Source of the DNA: Isoetes taiwanensis
Taxonomy: Eukaryota; Streptophyta; Lycopodiopsida; Isoetales; Isoetaceae
Assembly: GCA_021234155.1 (NCBI GenBank)
Contig: JAJEKV010000314.1
Location: 250,001 to 314,000 of the forward strand
Length of the DNA stretch: 64,000 nucleotides
Reading direction: 5' to 3'
The translations under genes were made by a program, and so were the position numbers. The notes under the pieces are model-generated. The model made no database searches, had not been told where the DNA came from, and was given only the letters and a program-made list of their open reading frames with translations. The stretch's first letter is position 1. Every line of letters starts with the position of its first letter. This document shows positions 46,129 through 57,684 of the stretch, piece after piece.

Positions 46129-46505
46129 AAACCATTACATTACACGATTAAAATTAAATTCCCCTTAAACCCCTTTGGTTTGGGTGCATATTCACACGGG
46201 GTGACGAGGGGCAAATGAGAGCCCTCATAATTGTATTTTTTGCACGCATTTAAATCAAAGACCATATAGTATTCCGGTTGAAATCTTATAGTATTTTGCT
46301 TAATCTTATTATACAAAGATAGAAAATCTTGTACTTGCATACCCCACAAATGAGGAACTTTCGTGCACGGTAGATTAAGGAATAAGGCTTAATATGCCTA
46401 TCCAACAGCTCTCGATGCCCGGAGTCACCCCCCGTGTGAATATGCACCCAAACCAAAGGGGGTTTAAGGGGGAATTTAATTTTAATGCGTGTAATGTAAT
46501 GGTTT
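46129..46505. mobile_element. Foldback / MITE-like element with ~78-bp inverted repeats
   Basis: The left arm (46131-46205) runs CCATTACATTACACGATTAA, TTCCCCTTAAACCCC, GGTTTGGGTGCATATTCACA, CGGGGTGAC. The right arm (46427-46503) is its near-perfect reverse complement (GTCACCCCCCGTGTGAATAT and GCACCCAAACCAAAGGGGGT, ending GTGTAATGTAATGG). The 220-bp loop is AT-rich and non-coding. No clear target duplication was found. It fits a miniature inverted-repeat or foldback DNA transposon. Confidence 0.75.
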
Positions 46506-48800
46506 GAGCCCAAAATATTGAAAGGCGTGTATATTGCTACATAGTTGCATTACCAGTAGCTTTGTGGGTGTGTAGCACAACCTGAAGTGGTTATTATTGT
46601 TTTATTTAATCTTTCAAATGGTTATTGATTGTTATTGTTCTATTTAATCTTTCGAATAGCTCTTGGTTGCATATGCGGTGGCTGATGAGTACAGTGGCTG
46701 GCGAGTACAATCTTCGGCTTAGATAATGGAGGACTAGAACATTTTGATTTACTCCTATTAAAATTGTACTAAAGGAAATAAAAATTTTGTGCAACTTGGT
46801 ATCAAGATTTTCATATACAATGTTAGCTATGCAGTATATAGCACATTATAGATAAAATCTAGGCAAACAATTTATTCATCCAAGTATATATAGAGTTTCG
46901 AAACAAGATTCTACAGCCAAACGATGTCTTTTAGAAAAATAATTAAGCATTCAAAAATAAAAAAGTTGCAGGTTAGCATGTTAATAACTTCTGTATAACT
47001 TCATGGAAACCCTAAACAAAACAGCAAAGGACTTAAATAAATTGAATTATCTATAATGTTCCACCAAGCATATAAAACTACTTAAATATCATCTATATAG
47101 TATAAACCTTGTTGAAATCAACCTTATCGAACATTAACAATGTTCTTATGTAACTGAATACCATCCTAACTGTGTGATGTCTAGAAATGATCTTATATAA
47201 TTGAATACCCGCTTAATTGATGTCCAGAAAAAACCATGTTGCTTCTAGTGTTGAACAACAAAGATCTTTATCTATTGACACCAAATGTAAAAAGCCTAAT
47301 AGAATTCAGCTTTGCCTATCCCACAACCTTCTGGTGTGCTTTTTTGCTAGTTTTTTTTTTCTCTTTTTCTTTTAAACTGGTTTGACGAAAGTGGATGAGG
47401 GAAATCTCATGGTAATCAAACAATAGGCCCTGTATTGTATGGGCTAGAAATAGAATGAGAGGTGGTGTCACTAGAGAGGTGTACAGAATGCACCTCATTT
47501 AAAGGCTAACTAATTCCTTACATGCAATGGTCACTACATTTTCTTGACGACATCTATAGAGGAGGTTTTAGGAAAATGTACCATATCAACAGGAAGAATT
47601 CCTTGTAGACAATGTTGGCAACATGTCTCGTTGTTTTTCTAGTGAGAGGAGGATAAGCACGTCCTGCTTTTTCGTATACGAGTAGGAGTTGTGTATGAAT
47701 AGCCATGTATGCGTACATTGGTACGAAGGTCAATGATGATGCAATTCAATGGTAGTCCTTGGCAGCTATTGAAAGTGGTTGCATAAGATCGTCGGAGGGG
47801 CAGTTGTGATAATGGTCCAAGGCCGATTTTCTGGTTGGTATCGGCTTCGTAGATTGGGTATATGCATGCACGCTCTTGAGAAGCCTGATCTCATACTTTC
47901 ACCATCATAAACCTCGCATGAATTGATACGATGGGCATAAGCATGCTACACCCTACTACTTATAGAACCTGCCAAAGTACCTGCACTAGGTACTTCTAGG
48001 TACTGGTTCCTTGTTCTTTTCATCAAAACTAATATAAAAGTTCGAAATAAAAGTCAAAAGCATGTTAATATTAATAATCAAGGTTAAAATCACTAATAGA
48101 ATATAATATAGTTTGTAACATTTTTTGTAATAGAAAATACATTAATTAGCATTTTTTTTTATTTGCGTCACAAAAGGTGATTTGTAATGCATTACCAATG
48201 AAGAACCACTTGTAACACATTACAAAAATTTATTCTGCACACGTTACTAATATCATCGATTCGCGTAGCGCATCGACATTCTTGCACAAGACGAGCATGC
48301 ATGCATTGCATGCGTCACATGCATGCATCGTATGCATTTTTAGGCCGTTCATCAGGTTGGGGGATCGCTACAGAGTTCTTCATCGACGTTTCATCGGCGC
48401 TTTCTCATCTCTCAGCAGTATCCATGGCTCCCACCCTTCCCCCTCTAAAATTGTTATTTATATGTTCATATTTGTTATAATTGTCGCAGGCACGCGGACA
48501 GCCCCTCGCTTTTTCGATGTGTAAATCTTGTTTTTGTCATCGCTGGGCATTAATGATCCCCTTTTTCAGGTTTTTCTCTATTGGTTTTTCTCGTTGGTGA
48601 TGCGTGTCCAGGGTGATGCGACTTCTGATGTATTCTCTCGTGGGCGTGGGTTTTTTGTGGGAACGTTTAGCAGCGTTGTCCAAGCCCCTTCCCCAAGATT
48701 TTATCGCTAGGGTTTTTCAAAAACCCAAAGCGTGGGTTTTTAATCTCGGCGATAAGCTCTCGGCAGTACACTAGCCAACATCCAGAGTATGCACACAATT
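46506..48800. other. Unannotated AT-rich region
   Basis: About 2.3 kb without a recognisable gene. At 48291-48340 the motif CATGCA and its complement recur densely (GCATGCATGCATTGCATGC and similar), which makes a short self-complementary cluster. A 26-bp sequence containing CTCAGCAGTATCCATGGCT (48405-48430) recurs with one change at 54274-54299. Confidence 0.4.
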
Positions 48801-49145
48801 TTATTTGGGGTCCAGTGTTATAACCGCACTACAACCCCAACATTTGGTCCACTACAGAAAACAACAAAGAAAAAAAACAAACGGATTGTTTTTTTGAAGA
48901 TTTGAAAAAAACTTACACGTAGTTATATGGAGGTGTGGTTTTTCAAGGATATGATGTAGTTTTTCTTAGGAAGCCGTAGTTTTCTATTTTAAGAATGTGT
49001 GTTTTTTTAAGGAGGTGTAGTGTCTTTTTTAAGGATGTGTTGTTTTCTCAGGCGGTATGGTTTTTTGAAGGGATGCTTTTTTTTTAAGGTGTTGTTTTTT
49101 AAGGTAGTGTGTTTTTTTAGGTGTGGTTTTTTATGGTTTTCTAAG
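48801..49145. repeat. Degenerate T-rich tandem repeat
   Basis: Units of about 18-22 bp of the form AAGG-(T/A)G-TGTG-TTTTTT recur with much variation from 48900 to 49140. The sequence before it (CCGCACTACAACCCC, near 48825) is the approximate reverse complement of GGGGTTATAGTGTGG at 54153, so this block and 53755-54180 are related in opposite orientation. Confidence 0.55.
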
Positions 49146-49401
49146 AATCCATGTATGACCAAGTTGTCCACATACCATTACTGCCACAAAATGGCGGCAT
49201 AAAAGAGCTGTATGCATGCTTGACACAATCACTAGCATTTAACCTAATTGTGTGTGTGTGCATAAGGCGATATATATTGCGCGTTGTTTTGTTTGTAGAG
49301 CGGAAACTTGAAGACATCCATCACTTGGCAACTTGTAGAAGACACATTGATAATGGGTAAGAACCAAAGATAGACACCGGTTTGGCATCATATAGGCATT
49401 T

Positions 49402-50908
49402 TTAGACTCAAACATGCCACACCCACTCTAACATGCCACGCAATTCCAACATGCCACCTAGGTCCAACATGCCAAGGTGGCGAAACATGCCACTTTGTGG
49501 GATCCAACATACCACCTAGACTCCAACATGCCAAGGTGGCTCAAACATGCCACATGGGCTCCAACATGTCACGTGGGCTCCAACATGCCACCTAGGCTTC
49601 AACATGCCAAGGTGGTTTTCAAACATGTCACCTAGGCTCCAACATGCCACCTAGGCTCAAACATCCCAAGGTAGCTCAAACATGCCATGGGGTCCAACAT
49701 GCCACCTAGGCTCCAACAAGCCAAGGTGGTTCACAACATGCCACCTAGGGTCCAACAAGCCAAGGTGGTTTCACAACATGCCACCTAGGCTCCAACATGC
49801 CAAGGTGGCTCAAACATGCCAACGCGGCTCCTAAACATGCCACCCAGTCCAACACACCAAGGTGGCTCAAACATGCCACCCAGGCTCCAACATGCCACCT
49901 AAGCTCAAAGATGCCACGGGCTACAACATGGCACCTAAGCTCAAAGATGCCATGTAATTAGCAAATATGCCACCTAGGCTCCAACATGCCAAGTCGGGCT
50001 CAAACATGCCACATGGGTTCCAACACGCCACCTTGGTTCCAACATGCCAAGGTTTCAAAAATGCCACCCAGGTTCCAACATGCCACCTGTCAAAAAAACA
50101 TGCCAAGGTATCTCAAACATGCCACGCCAGCTCCAACATGCCACCTAGGGCTCCAACAGCCAAGGTGGCTCACAACATGCCACCTAGGTTCCAACATGCC
50201 AAGGTGGCTCAAATGTGCCTCCTAGCCCAACGCGCCACCCAGGGCACAAACATGCCAAGGTGGCTCGCATGCCACATAGGTTCCAAATACCAAGGTGGCT
50301 CAAACATGTCAATGGGCTCCAAACACCAAGGTGGCTCAAACATGCCACCTAGGTCCAACATGCCACCCTAAGCTCAAGATGCCATGGGTTACAACATGCC
50401 ACCTAGGCTCCAACATGCCAAGTCGCCTCAAACATGCCACGTGGGTTCCAACATGCCACCTTGGCCCAAACAAGGTTGGCTCAAACATGCCATCTAGGCT
50501 CCAACATGCCACCTAGGCTTAATATGCCAAGGTGGCTCAAATATGCCAATGGCTCCAACATGCAACCTAGGCTCAACATCCAAGGTGGCTCCAAACATGC
50601 CACCTAGGATCAAACGTGCCAAGGTGGCTCCAACATGCCACATGGGCTCCAACATGCCACCTGAGCTCAACATGCCACCTAGACTCAAACATGCCAAAGG
50701 TGGCTCAAACATGCCAAGTAGCTCCAACATGCCACCTAGGTTCCCAACATGCCAAGGTGGCTCAAACTGTGCCACGGCTCCAACATGCCACCTAGGCTCC
50801 AACATGCCAAGACATGCCACCTAGGGCTCCAACATGCCACCTAGGTTTAAACATGCCAAGGTGGCTCGTTAAGACATGCCAAGGTGGCTCAAACATGTTA
50901 GAATAAGA
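49402..50908. repeat. 1.5-kb minisatellite of ~18-bp units
   Basis: About 80 units built on two alternating forms: TCCAACATGCCACCTAGG and CTCAAACATGCCAAGGTGG. The core AACATGCCA is in almost every unit; unit length varies between 17 and 20 bases. Many units contain the palindrome CCTAGG. Open frames of 70-130 codons with repeated NMPPRLQHAK-like text on both strands follow from the repeat. It starts after GCCACACCCACTC and ends near CAAACATGTTAG. Confidence 0.95.
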
Positions 50909-52290
50909 AATCGTGATATGTTGTTTAAGCCACCAATTGATGAAATGCTGAATGGCTCCATCCTAAAAACAGATGCACTCTATCATTTTGTGGATAGAAA
51001 GCAAGCCAAACTAAACTCAAAATGACCGGCCTCCATAGCACATGATATTCAAGAAGAACTGGAATGAGAACCAGCCCGAATGAGAAAGGTTGTGCTTGCT
51101 CTGAGATGATGCAAATCTATGAGTTTTGTGTTCCAATCGCATCATGCGTAATTATGTTACCCTACTTGTCAAGGCAATGAAACCTACCAACAAAAATCGT
51201 GCATCTTCTACCGATTCTCATGCTGTCATAGAAGCTTGGGGCTTGCCTTTACAATTGGAGAGAGATCGCCAGCGGCGGTGCCATCATCGTTTCTAATCCT
51301 TCTTCCATTGCCTTTGCTAATGCACACATCCTATATTATCCTTCAAAATAATTAGTGGACATTGATGCATGCAAAGTTTTTTAGGTCGACTATGGTGGAA
51401 CCAAAGGAGGAGGTCCGAGGTTTGTGGGAGGCATGACCGGAGCAAAGAAGTGAAGCCTTGATTTTGCAAACCAAGTTGAGTCCGGATTTATTTGTACATT
51501 TTCGTGTATTTATTGTTTATATATTTGACAATTCAATGGTTTATAATCCAATGGTTAAACTTAAAAAAGCTCAAAAAGGTATCACTTAACCTAATTTATC
51601 TCTAACCATACGTAATGCACAATTGTTGTTCTTTTGTCCGATGGCCATATATGTAGATTAACTTGTGCAAGAATTAGGAAGAGTGGAAGGAGGGCAGGAA
51701 ACATGCCTATAGAAATTGAACCTACTGGAACCGCCTATTGCAGGTAAAAATCTGACAAATAAGAGGATGGGAAGGGGCTTATGGGGATCTATGTTATGTT
51801 ACGCCGGTAAGATAAAGCCACCATAGCCACAACTTCCAAAGGTCTGCGGTGATGGCTATGGGTTATGTAGTTAACAACCTTCTATGCATAGACCACCTTG
51901 AACCTATGCGAAATGCAACTCTGTGACTTGAATCTCTGTAAAATGCCGGAATTGTACTTACTACCGAAACAGAGTAAAGAATAAGATTTTCACACTTACC
52001 ACGTGCCAGCGGGTAATTCGCTTAAACCTGCATTATGTAAGGGAAAGTCCATTGCCTCAAAATATTCCCTCAAGAATATTCCCTCGGTGGCAATATTAAT
52101 TTTGCCAGCCATGCCGCCAAGAAATTCCCTCTACTTGCAATGGTCTAGGGCCATGTATTTACCTTTTTGACACGTATTTTTATATATACTATACTTGCAT
52201 ATGGGGAGCATCAATATGCGGGTCGGAGGTGTAATTTTTCCCACCCTAGATCGGGTATATTTTTGAGAATATGCTAGGATCCAATGAACA
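50909..52290. other. Unannotated spacer
   Basis: About 1.4 kb with no recognisable gene. A short (AAT)n microsatellite follows at 52292-52313. Confidence 0.4.
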
Positions 52291-52690
52291 AAAATAATAA
52301 TAATAATAATAAAGAGTGTGCAATAATTCAAATTAATCATCCCGCCCTCCCACCCAATGGGCGGGATAATTTCAAATGCGTGTATTATGTTCCCATTCGA
52401 AACCCTATTCAGCATACTGTGCATGTCGACTCCAGCGGCCTCCTACTCCGGCCCCCTGGCGGATCCAACTCCGGCCATTCCAGCGCATCCCGAGAACTCC
52501 CGCCCTTGGAGGTCCAGCGATTCCCCTGTCTTAGCTTTTCATTGTTTTCTGTTGTTAGATTTGAAGGATCGAAATCTTCCATGTTTTCTTTTGTCAGATT
52601 CGAAGGCAAATAGGGAGGATGGAAGCATGGAAGCACTGGAATAGGGAGCATGGAGGCAAATAGGGATTCAGAGGCAAAGCTGCAGTCTAT

Positions 52691-53015
52691 ATGACAAGCT
52701 CTGGCAGCAAACAACGGCCATGGCAGAGCTCAAGGGATTACCTTCGATACAGGAAGAAGATCGGGCTCCAGATTGGCACCTTTATGGTATCTCCATGCTC
52801 TATTTTGTTTTTTGGAATTTTCCTTAGCTTGAGACTGACATGTGTGTGTGGTGCTCCCCTTTGTTGCCCAGGCCGCCAGACCCTTGGCTGCCAGATTGGG
52901 CATGGAGGTCGATGATCTTTCCTTTGCAGAGCAGCAGCAGGTTATGGATTTGGGCGAAAAGCTTAGCTCTGTTACTCGCCAGCTTCTTACTGCAGATCCA
53001 TACACTACCTACTAA
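52691..53015 (+). CDS. Two-exon small protein, unknown function (79 aa)
   Basis: Exon 1 (52691-52786, 32 codons) starts MTSSGSKQRPWQSSRDYLRY. A GT-AG intron of 85 bases (52787-52871, with a pyrimidine-rich acceptor ending TTGTTGCCCAG) keeps phase 0. Exon 2 (52872-53015) reads AARPLAARLGMEVDDLSFAE, QQQVMDLGEKLSSVTRQL and ends at TAA. The basic N-terminus followed by an amphipathic Glu/Gln/Leu-rich helix looks like a small organelle or membrane-associated protein, but I recognise no family. The upstream DNA (52400-52690) is GC-rich and lacks in-frame evidence of more coding sequence; it may be the leader. The stop codon lies inside a 53-bp tandem duplication. The good intron, the protein-like composition and the absence of repeats inside it argue for a real gene. 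A missed exon on either side is possible. Confidence 0.55.
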
Positions 53016-53086
53016 GATTAAATCCCCTTTCTCAGCTTGTTACTGCAGATCCATACACTACCTACTAAGATTAAATCCCATTTCTT
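52981..53086. repeat. 53-bp tandem duplication over the stop codon
   Basis: AGCTTCTTACTGCAGATCCA (52981) recurs as AGCTTGTTACTGCAGATCCA (53034), and the next ~30 bases are also the same. The first copy carries the end of the two-exon gene and its TAA; the second lies in the 3' region. Confidence 0.85.
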
Positions 53087-53754
53087 ATTCTTCTACCTTG
53101 CCTCAATGTAACTCTCCTTTGTGCCTGATGCGTATTCCATGATGCATCTGGAGACTCTGGAGCTTTGGAGCACAAGAATAACGTTCGTTTGGAGCTGAAA
53201 AGGGGTTCTTTTTCTTCTTAGAAATACTCTGTTTTTTGTTTCATGTTATGTCAGGTTTTAGCATAGATTAGAAGCTCTTCGATTCTGTATTGCTCTTCCG
53301 AGAGGCAAGGCTACTATGTATAGCAGAATGTTACAGCAAAAAATAAGATAAATGTTGAGGCCACCTTGGAAGGGGTCTGGATGATGTTATTTTGTTCTTC
53401 CAAAGTAATATAAGATGACAAAAGTTTCTTTCCTTGTTTGTGTATTATTATGAGGTAAGCATCTTCCTGTGCTAGGTATCTTTAGTTTCAATACAGCAGA
53501 TTTATGAAGCTGCTGATTTTGGAATCTATTATTTGAAAATAAGATGATACTTTTGAAATGAACAATATGTGATTGTATACTAAAAATTTGAAATGGGAAA
53601 TGTATACTCATTAGACAATACAATAATTTATTTGTTACCATTGCAGTGTAATTCTCTTTCCTCATCACAACTAAAAACAACACTATTAAGTTTCTTATAT
53701 TTGTTGTTTTGTTTAAAATCCACACATTGTCTCTTAAAACATTAGAGAAAAACA
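53087..53754. other. 3' region of the two-exon gene and AT-rich spacer
   Basis: No further gene recognised. A minus-strand frame (53387-53755) is AT-rich with no domain. Confidence 0.4.
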
Positions 53755-54140
53755 TGTGTTATTTTATGAAAAAACAATACATGGTTGCCCTATAAACAAT
53801 GAAAATAACATGTGGACAATTGAACTATGCTAAAAAGTTTACATACCATGCATTGTTTTTAAGTGAATACCACATCTAAAAACCATGCATAGTTTTTATT
53901 TTTGAGCAAAAACTATACATAAAATTTACACATTGTTTTTCTTAAAAACCACGCGAAAACAACACCTAAAAATTACGGGTTGTTTTTGTCTAAAAACCAC
54001 GCATGAAAACTACACGTTCTTTGTGTGTGAAAAAATACACTAAAAAACTACGCGTTGTTTCTAGCATTTTCGGAACATTACTATGGGTGGCTTTTAAGTG
54101 TTGTTTTTTTGCAAAAAAGACAGCAAAAAACTACACGTAG
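53755..54140. repeat. Array of near-palindromic AT-rich units
   Basis: Units of the form AAAAACCACGC ... GTTGTTTTT recur about every 35-45 bases (AAAACCATGCATAGTTTTTA, AAAAACCACGCGAAAACAAC, AAAAAACTACGCGTTGTTTC). Each half is roughly the reverse complement of the next, so the array could fold into repeated hairpins. It is related in opposite orientation to 48801-49145. Confidence 0.55.
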
Positions 54141-54700
54141 ATCAGATTTTGGGGTTATAGTGTGGATATTCCCTATGTTTTTCATTTTTTGGGTAGCCTG
54201 CGATGTGCAAGGTACCCACCCTATACCATTGTAGAAAAAACTGCTGAGATGAATGAAAAGCCTATCTATTCTCATCTCTTAGCAGTATCCATGGCTTCTA
54301 TTCTTTGATCTCATGCGGAGGAAGGGCTTCTTCTTGCATGAGCTACTCTTTCTTGGCCATTCATATCCTTTCTAACCTCTTCTATCTTTGCCCTTTTGTC
54401 CGGCATAGGACAATCTTCAACCTTTCTCCTCGGATCTAGTATTTGAAGTTCTCTGGTATCGGGATGTTGTTGTTTTCGTGCGAGTCGCAGTGCAAGAATG
54501 CAATATTTGTGATGTGTGACAAAATTTAATCGTAATTGTCACACGTCACCAATTAATTTTTATACCATGTGTATTTGCAGTTGTCACGCATCACGAGTGA
54601 CTTTTAATTGTACCAATGGTTCGTTGTCACGGGTGTCACTTGCAAATAGATTAAGTTAAAAAAAAGGGGGAGGGAGGGGGAGGGGACGGAATAAGTATCT
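54141..54700. other. Unannotated spacer
   Basis: It contains the second copy of the 26-bp TATCCATGGCT repeat (54274-54299) and an A/G-rich run at 54659-54688. No gene recognised. Confidence 0.4.
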
Positions 54701-56388
54701 CTAAGGAGTAAAAGAATACAATGAGAAATTGATTGCATGATACAAAATAGCGTATACAAAAAAATATGGTCTTCTATCATCATCATCAAAATAATCCCGA
54801 TGCATGCGTATCTCATCACCCTTTATGCCAAGGGGAATGCTATCATTAGCAGAATCCATGTTAGGAGCATCAATATCATCCCCTCCATCGCCTAGTCGAG
54901 CCATAATTCTTTGCAAAAGAATTATGATTAATAAATATTGAGGATCAATTGCATTGCGTAAATAATGTCATATGAACTTACTTTCTGACCACTATAGTGC
55001 ACGGGCCATGTGTTGTGCCGAGCAAGATAAAGCTCCAATTTAGCAAAAGACATTCTTTTAGCAAATTGTGTTTAGTCAAATGTTGGATCTTTTCCATATT
55101 TTTGGTACTGAAATGAAACAATATAAAAGATTTGTTAGCTTTATTTATACTTGAATAATAGAACCCTAAAAATGAAAGAAAAAAAAAAGAAAAAAGAAAG
55201 GGAACTTAGGAAACTTACAAACCACTACCAAGCCGATGGGCCGCACCTGTATCTTCCTTACTATTAATGTAGCATAACCACTTCAATAAAGTTTTTATTA
55301 ATAAACAAGATTCATCAAGTAATTGTAGGACTTACAAAGCAACTGCTTTTTGTTGTGTATGTCCTTGATCTCCTGCCTTATCCAATTGGGCTTCTTTAAT
55401 TGCCCACTCCCAAAACTCATCACTTGCTCGTTTAGGCTTTGGAGTATTCTTCTCCAAAGACATCATAGCTTTTTGCTTCATTCTATAACGTCGTGTCCTA
55501 GAAAACAATAGAATTGAAATGTGAGTTTCAACTCTAACAACAAATGAACACTTCCAAAACATTGAATCATCTTAAACATAATGCATTGGTATTCTATTTT
55601 ATAAATTTCTATCTGATTACCTCAAAATGTAGGACATCTTGCGCTTCACTTCAGATTTATCAAATCCAACACCATGTTGAGTCTCTAGGGTGCTCAGTAC
55701 CTACGTCGTTGAAAATTTAAGTTACGATTAAATAATTATAAAAAAAATCTAGTTACAAGCTTCTTTAATATTACTAATAAATAACAATAAAAAAATACCA
55801 AACTTCTTGAATATCACTAAATAACGATAAAGGAATCTAGCTAAAAAAAATCTAGTTACAAACTTCTTGAATATCACTAAATAACAATAAAAGAATCTAG
55901 GTACAAACTTACTTCTTCAATATGCGATCTATTTTGTTGGTTCATGTGCTTATGTGGTCCTTTCCAGTAAAACAAATCGTCTGCGACCCTCTTTATGGGT
56001 TTTGCAAAAACCCTTGACCTCTGCCCAATTTTTTGCTTCCCCAAATTGCTTGTAGCCATTGGAGGAAGACATATTGTATCTTGCATAACTTTTGTGTCTG
56101 GTTCATATTTAAAGATTCCAATCTAGAAAGCAACCAACGTACAATATCATAAGAAAAGAACAAGAAATAAAGGAAGCAGAATACAAAAAATATAATATTT
56201 ATGCATACCAGCACAGGCTGCTCCTCGCATGAAGGTGGGGGGCGTCGTGGCCTCCCTCTACCTCTAGAACCTGTGGAAGTCATGGGTGTAGGATCTGCTG
56301 AATTTCTAGATATATCTATAGGATCCGTTGATGTTGGACCTACGGAGGTGGTGGTGTCATGCCCTGGGACAGCAATGATGGGCAACAT
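54701..56388 (-). CDS. AT-hook protein, seven exons, unknown family (335 aa)
   Basis: Seven minus-strand exons join without a stop: 56388-56209, 56122-55913, 55700-55621, 55497-55336, 55260-55219, 55107-54982, 54908-54701 (180, 210, 80, 162, 42, 126 and 208 bases; total 1,008). All six introns are GT-AG; five of the donors read GTAAG or GTAAT, and phase is kept at every joint. Residues ~41-50 (SRGRGRPRRP) form an AT-hook, a minor-groove DNA-binding motif. A basic central part follows (VKRKMSYIL, RTRRYRMKQKAMMS), then KRASDEFWEWAIKEAQLDKA. The C-terminus is acidic (DDIDAPNMDSANDS, DYFDDDDRR). The central pattern recalls the N-terminal region of plant En/Spm (CACTA) transposase-associated proteins, but I cannot confirm it. 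No terminal inverted repeats were found around it. It could be a domesticated or still mobile transposase, or an unrelated nuclear DNA-binding protein. An earlier exon is possible; in frame, a TGA lies just two codons upstream of the first Met. Confidence 0.6.
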
Positions 56389-57423
56389 GTGTAATCATCC
56401 CCATAGTGCGCCGCTGACCTTGGGTTCAACCTCCTTGCAAGCTGTCAGTGTCCTGTACCCACCCATTAATCATCCCCCCGCCCGCTTTGTATATCTCTGA
56501 GAGTATCCCTAGTGCAATACTAAACGGGTCCTGCAAAATCTCAGCCATCTACATTTGAACTAAACATGTTGGCTAATGGAAAATATATAAAAAATCTTAA
56601 TTCAAGAACTCTTGAAATCAAGAACCGTTACAATACTTATTCAAGCTCTAAAAAAACAACCAAACTTGCATATTACCTTTTGACACCAAGTTGATGAGCC
56701 TCGTAGCCAAAATTAATAAGACCGCCCGCTTTCCTTTCAAGACTGCGACTATACTCTAGTACAATCCATATCGTGTATAAGACAAATCTTTTAGAACTTG
56801 AAACAACTAATCAAAGTGGATATACCTACTAATATTGGAGGTAAGGTCCCTAATGTTAGGCACTCAAATTTACAAGACCGCAACTTGAACTTTGGCACAT
56901 ACTGATCCATGTAAGATTTAAGAACATCACAAATGATCTTGCAAATTGCCAAAACTTAAAACATGTATTTGACTAAAATCCAATAAAAGTTAATTTGAAA
57001 GTTTTAGATCAGAATTTCAAGATTATTTTTCTATCATACCGACAAATAGACAATAGAAATAGTGTGTTGCCTTGTCAAGGTACAACGAGAGGTCTGCAAC
57101 AAGCTTATTCAACCAATCCACGTGCAACACCATACCATAATGAAAAGCTTGTGAGAAGCAAATATGTGGGACATTTATCATCTTTGCTATTTTCTGCCCA
57201 AATACCAATAGAAGTTACCTCATACTTGGAACAAATTTTATTATAGAAAGACGTCATTTGTACACAAGATGCAAAAAGCTTTACTGTATTTGGAAAAACT
57301 CGGAATTTTTATCATATGCTCAAGTGATCAAATCTTCCATGATTAATCTATCTGCACAATCGTCCTTCAGTTTCATGGTCTGGATTTTGACAGTATATGC
57401 TCCAAACTGAGACTATAGACTTT
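56389..57423. other. Unannotated region upstream of the AT-hook gene
   Basis: About 1 kb, presumably with the promoter of the minus-strand gene. A minus-strand frame at 57023-57208 is hydrophobic and aromatic but not recognised. No other feature. Confidence 0.35.
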
Positions 57424-57684
57424 CTAATTTTGTAGCTTTGGAATAAGTGAGAGAAGTGGGTTGAGGCACAGGTTGAAGTGTTGTAATGCTTCATGATACA
57501 AACTATTACATAGAAGAGCTGTGGTTATGGCATTCCATGAAATCACATTGCGGTCTTGTAGTCTGTGGAAAATCATTTGAGCATCCACGGTGCTATTACA
57601 TCTTCCATATCTATTAATAAGACAAGATCCTACATCAGCCAACTCAACCCCATTCTTTATAATACATACATGGACTAAATGCAT
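57424..57684 (-). pseudogene. PPR protein fragment
   Basis: The minus-strand frame reads VHVCIIKNGVELADVGSCLI, NRYGRCNSTVDAQMIFHRLQ and DRNVISWNAITTALLCNSLY, the pattern of two adjacent pentatricopeptide repeats of the PLS type (VxSWNAxI, GxxxEALxxF). PPR proteins bind organellar RNA. Only about two repeats remain and there is no signal peptide or DYW domain, so it is a fragment. It adjoins a LINE fragment on the other strand. Confidence 0.65.

Noticed and set aside
49921-50824. Open frames of 60-134 codons on both strands within the minisatellite
   Set aside because: Repeated peptide text follows from the 18-bp units, and frames exist on both strands.
49402-50908. CRISPR array
   Set aside because: Units are adjacent and degenerate without unique spacers, in a eukaryotic genome.
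48405-54299. The 26-bp TATCCATGGCT repeats as start regions of two related genes
   Set aside because: The frames after both ATGs close within 20 codons, and the flanks do not match.
55040-55107. Alternative reading of exon 6 in the AT-hook gene (YQKYGKDPTFD...)
   Set aside because: That frame meets a stop after 11 residues and does not agree in phase with either neighbouring exon; the chosen frame agrees with both.
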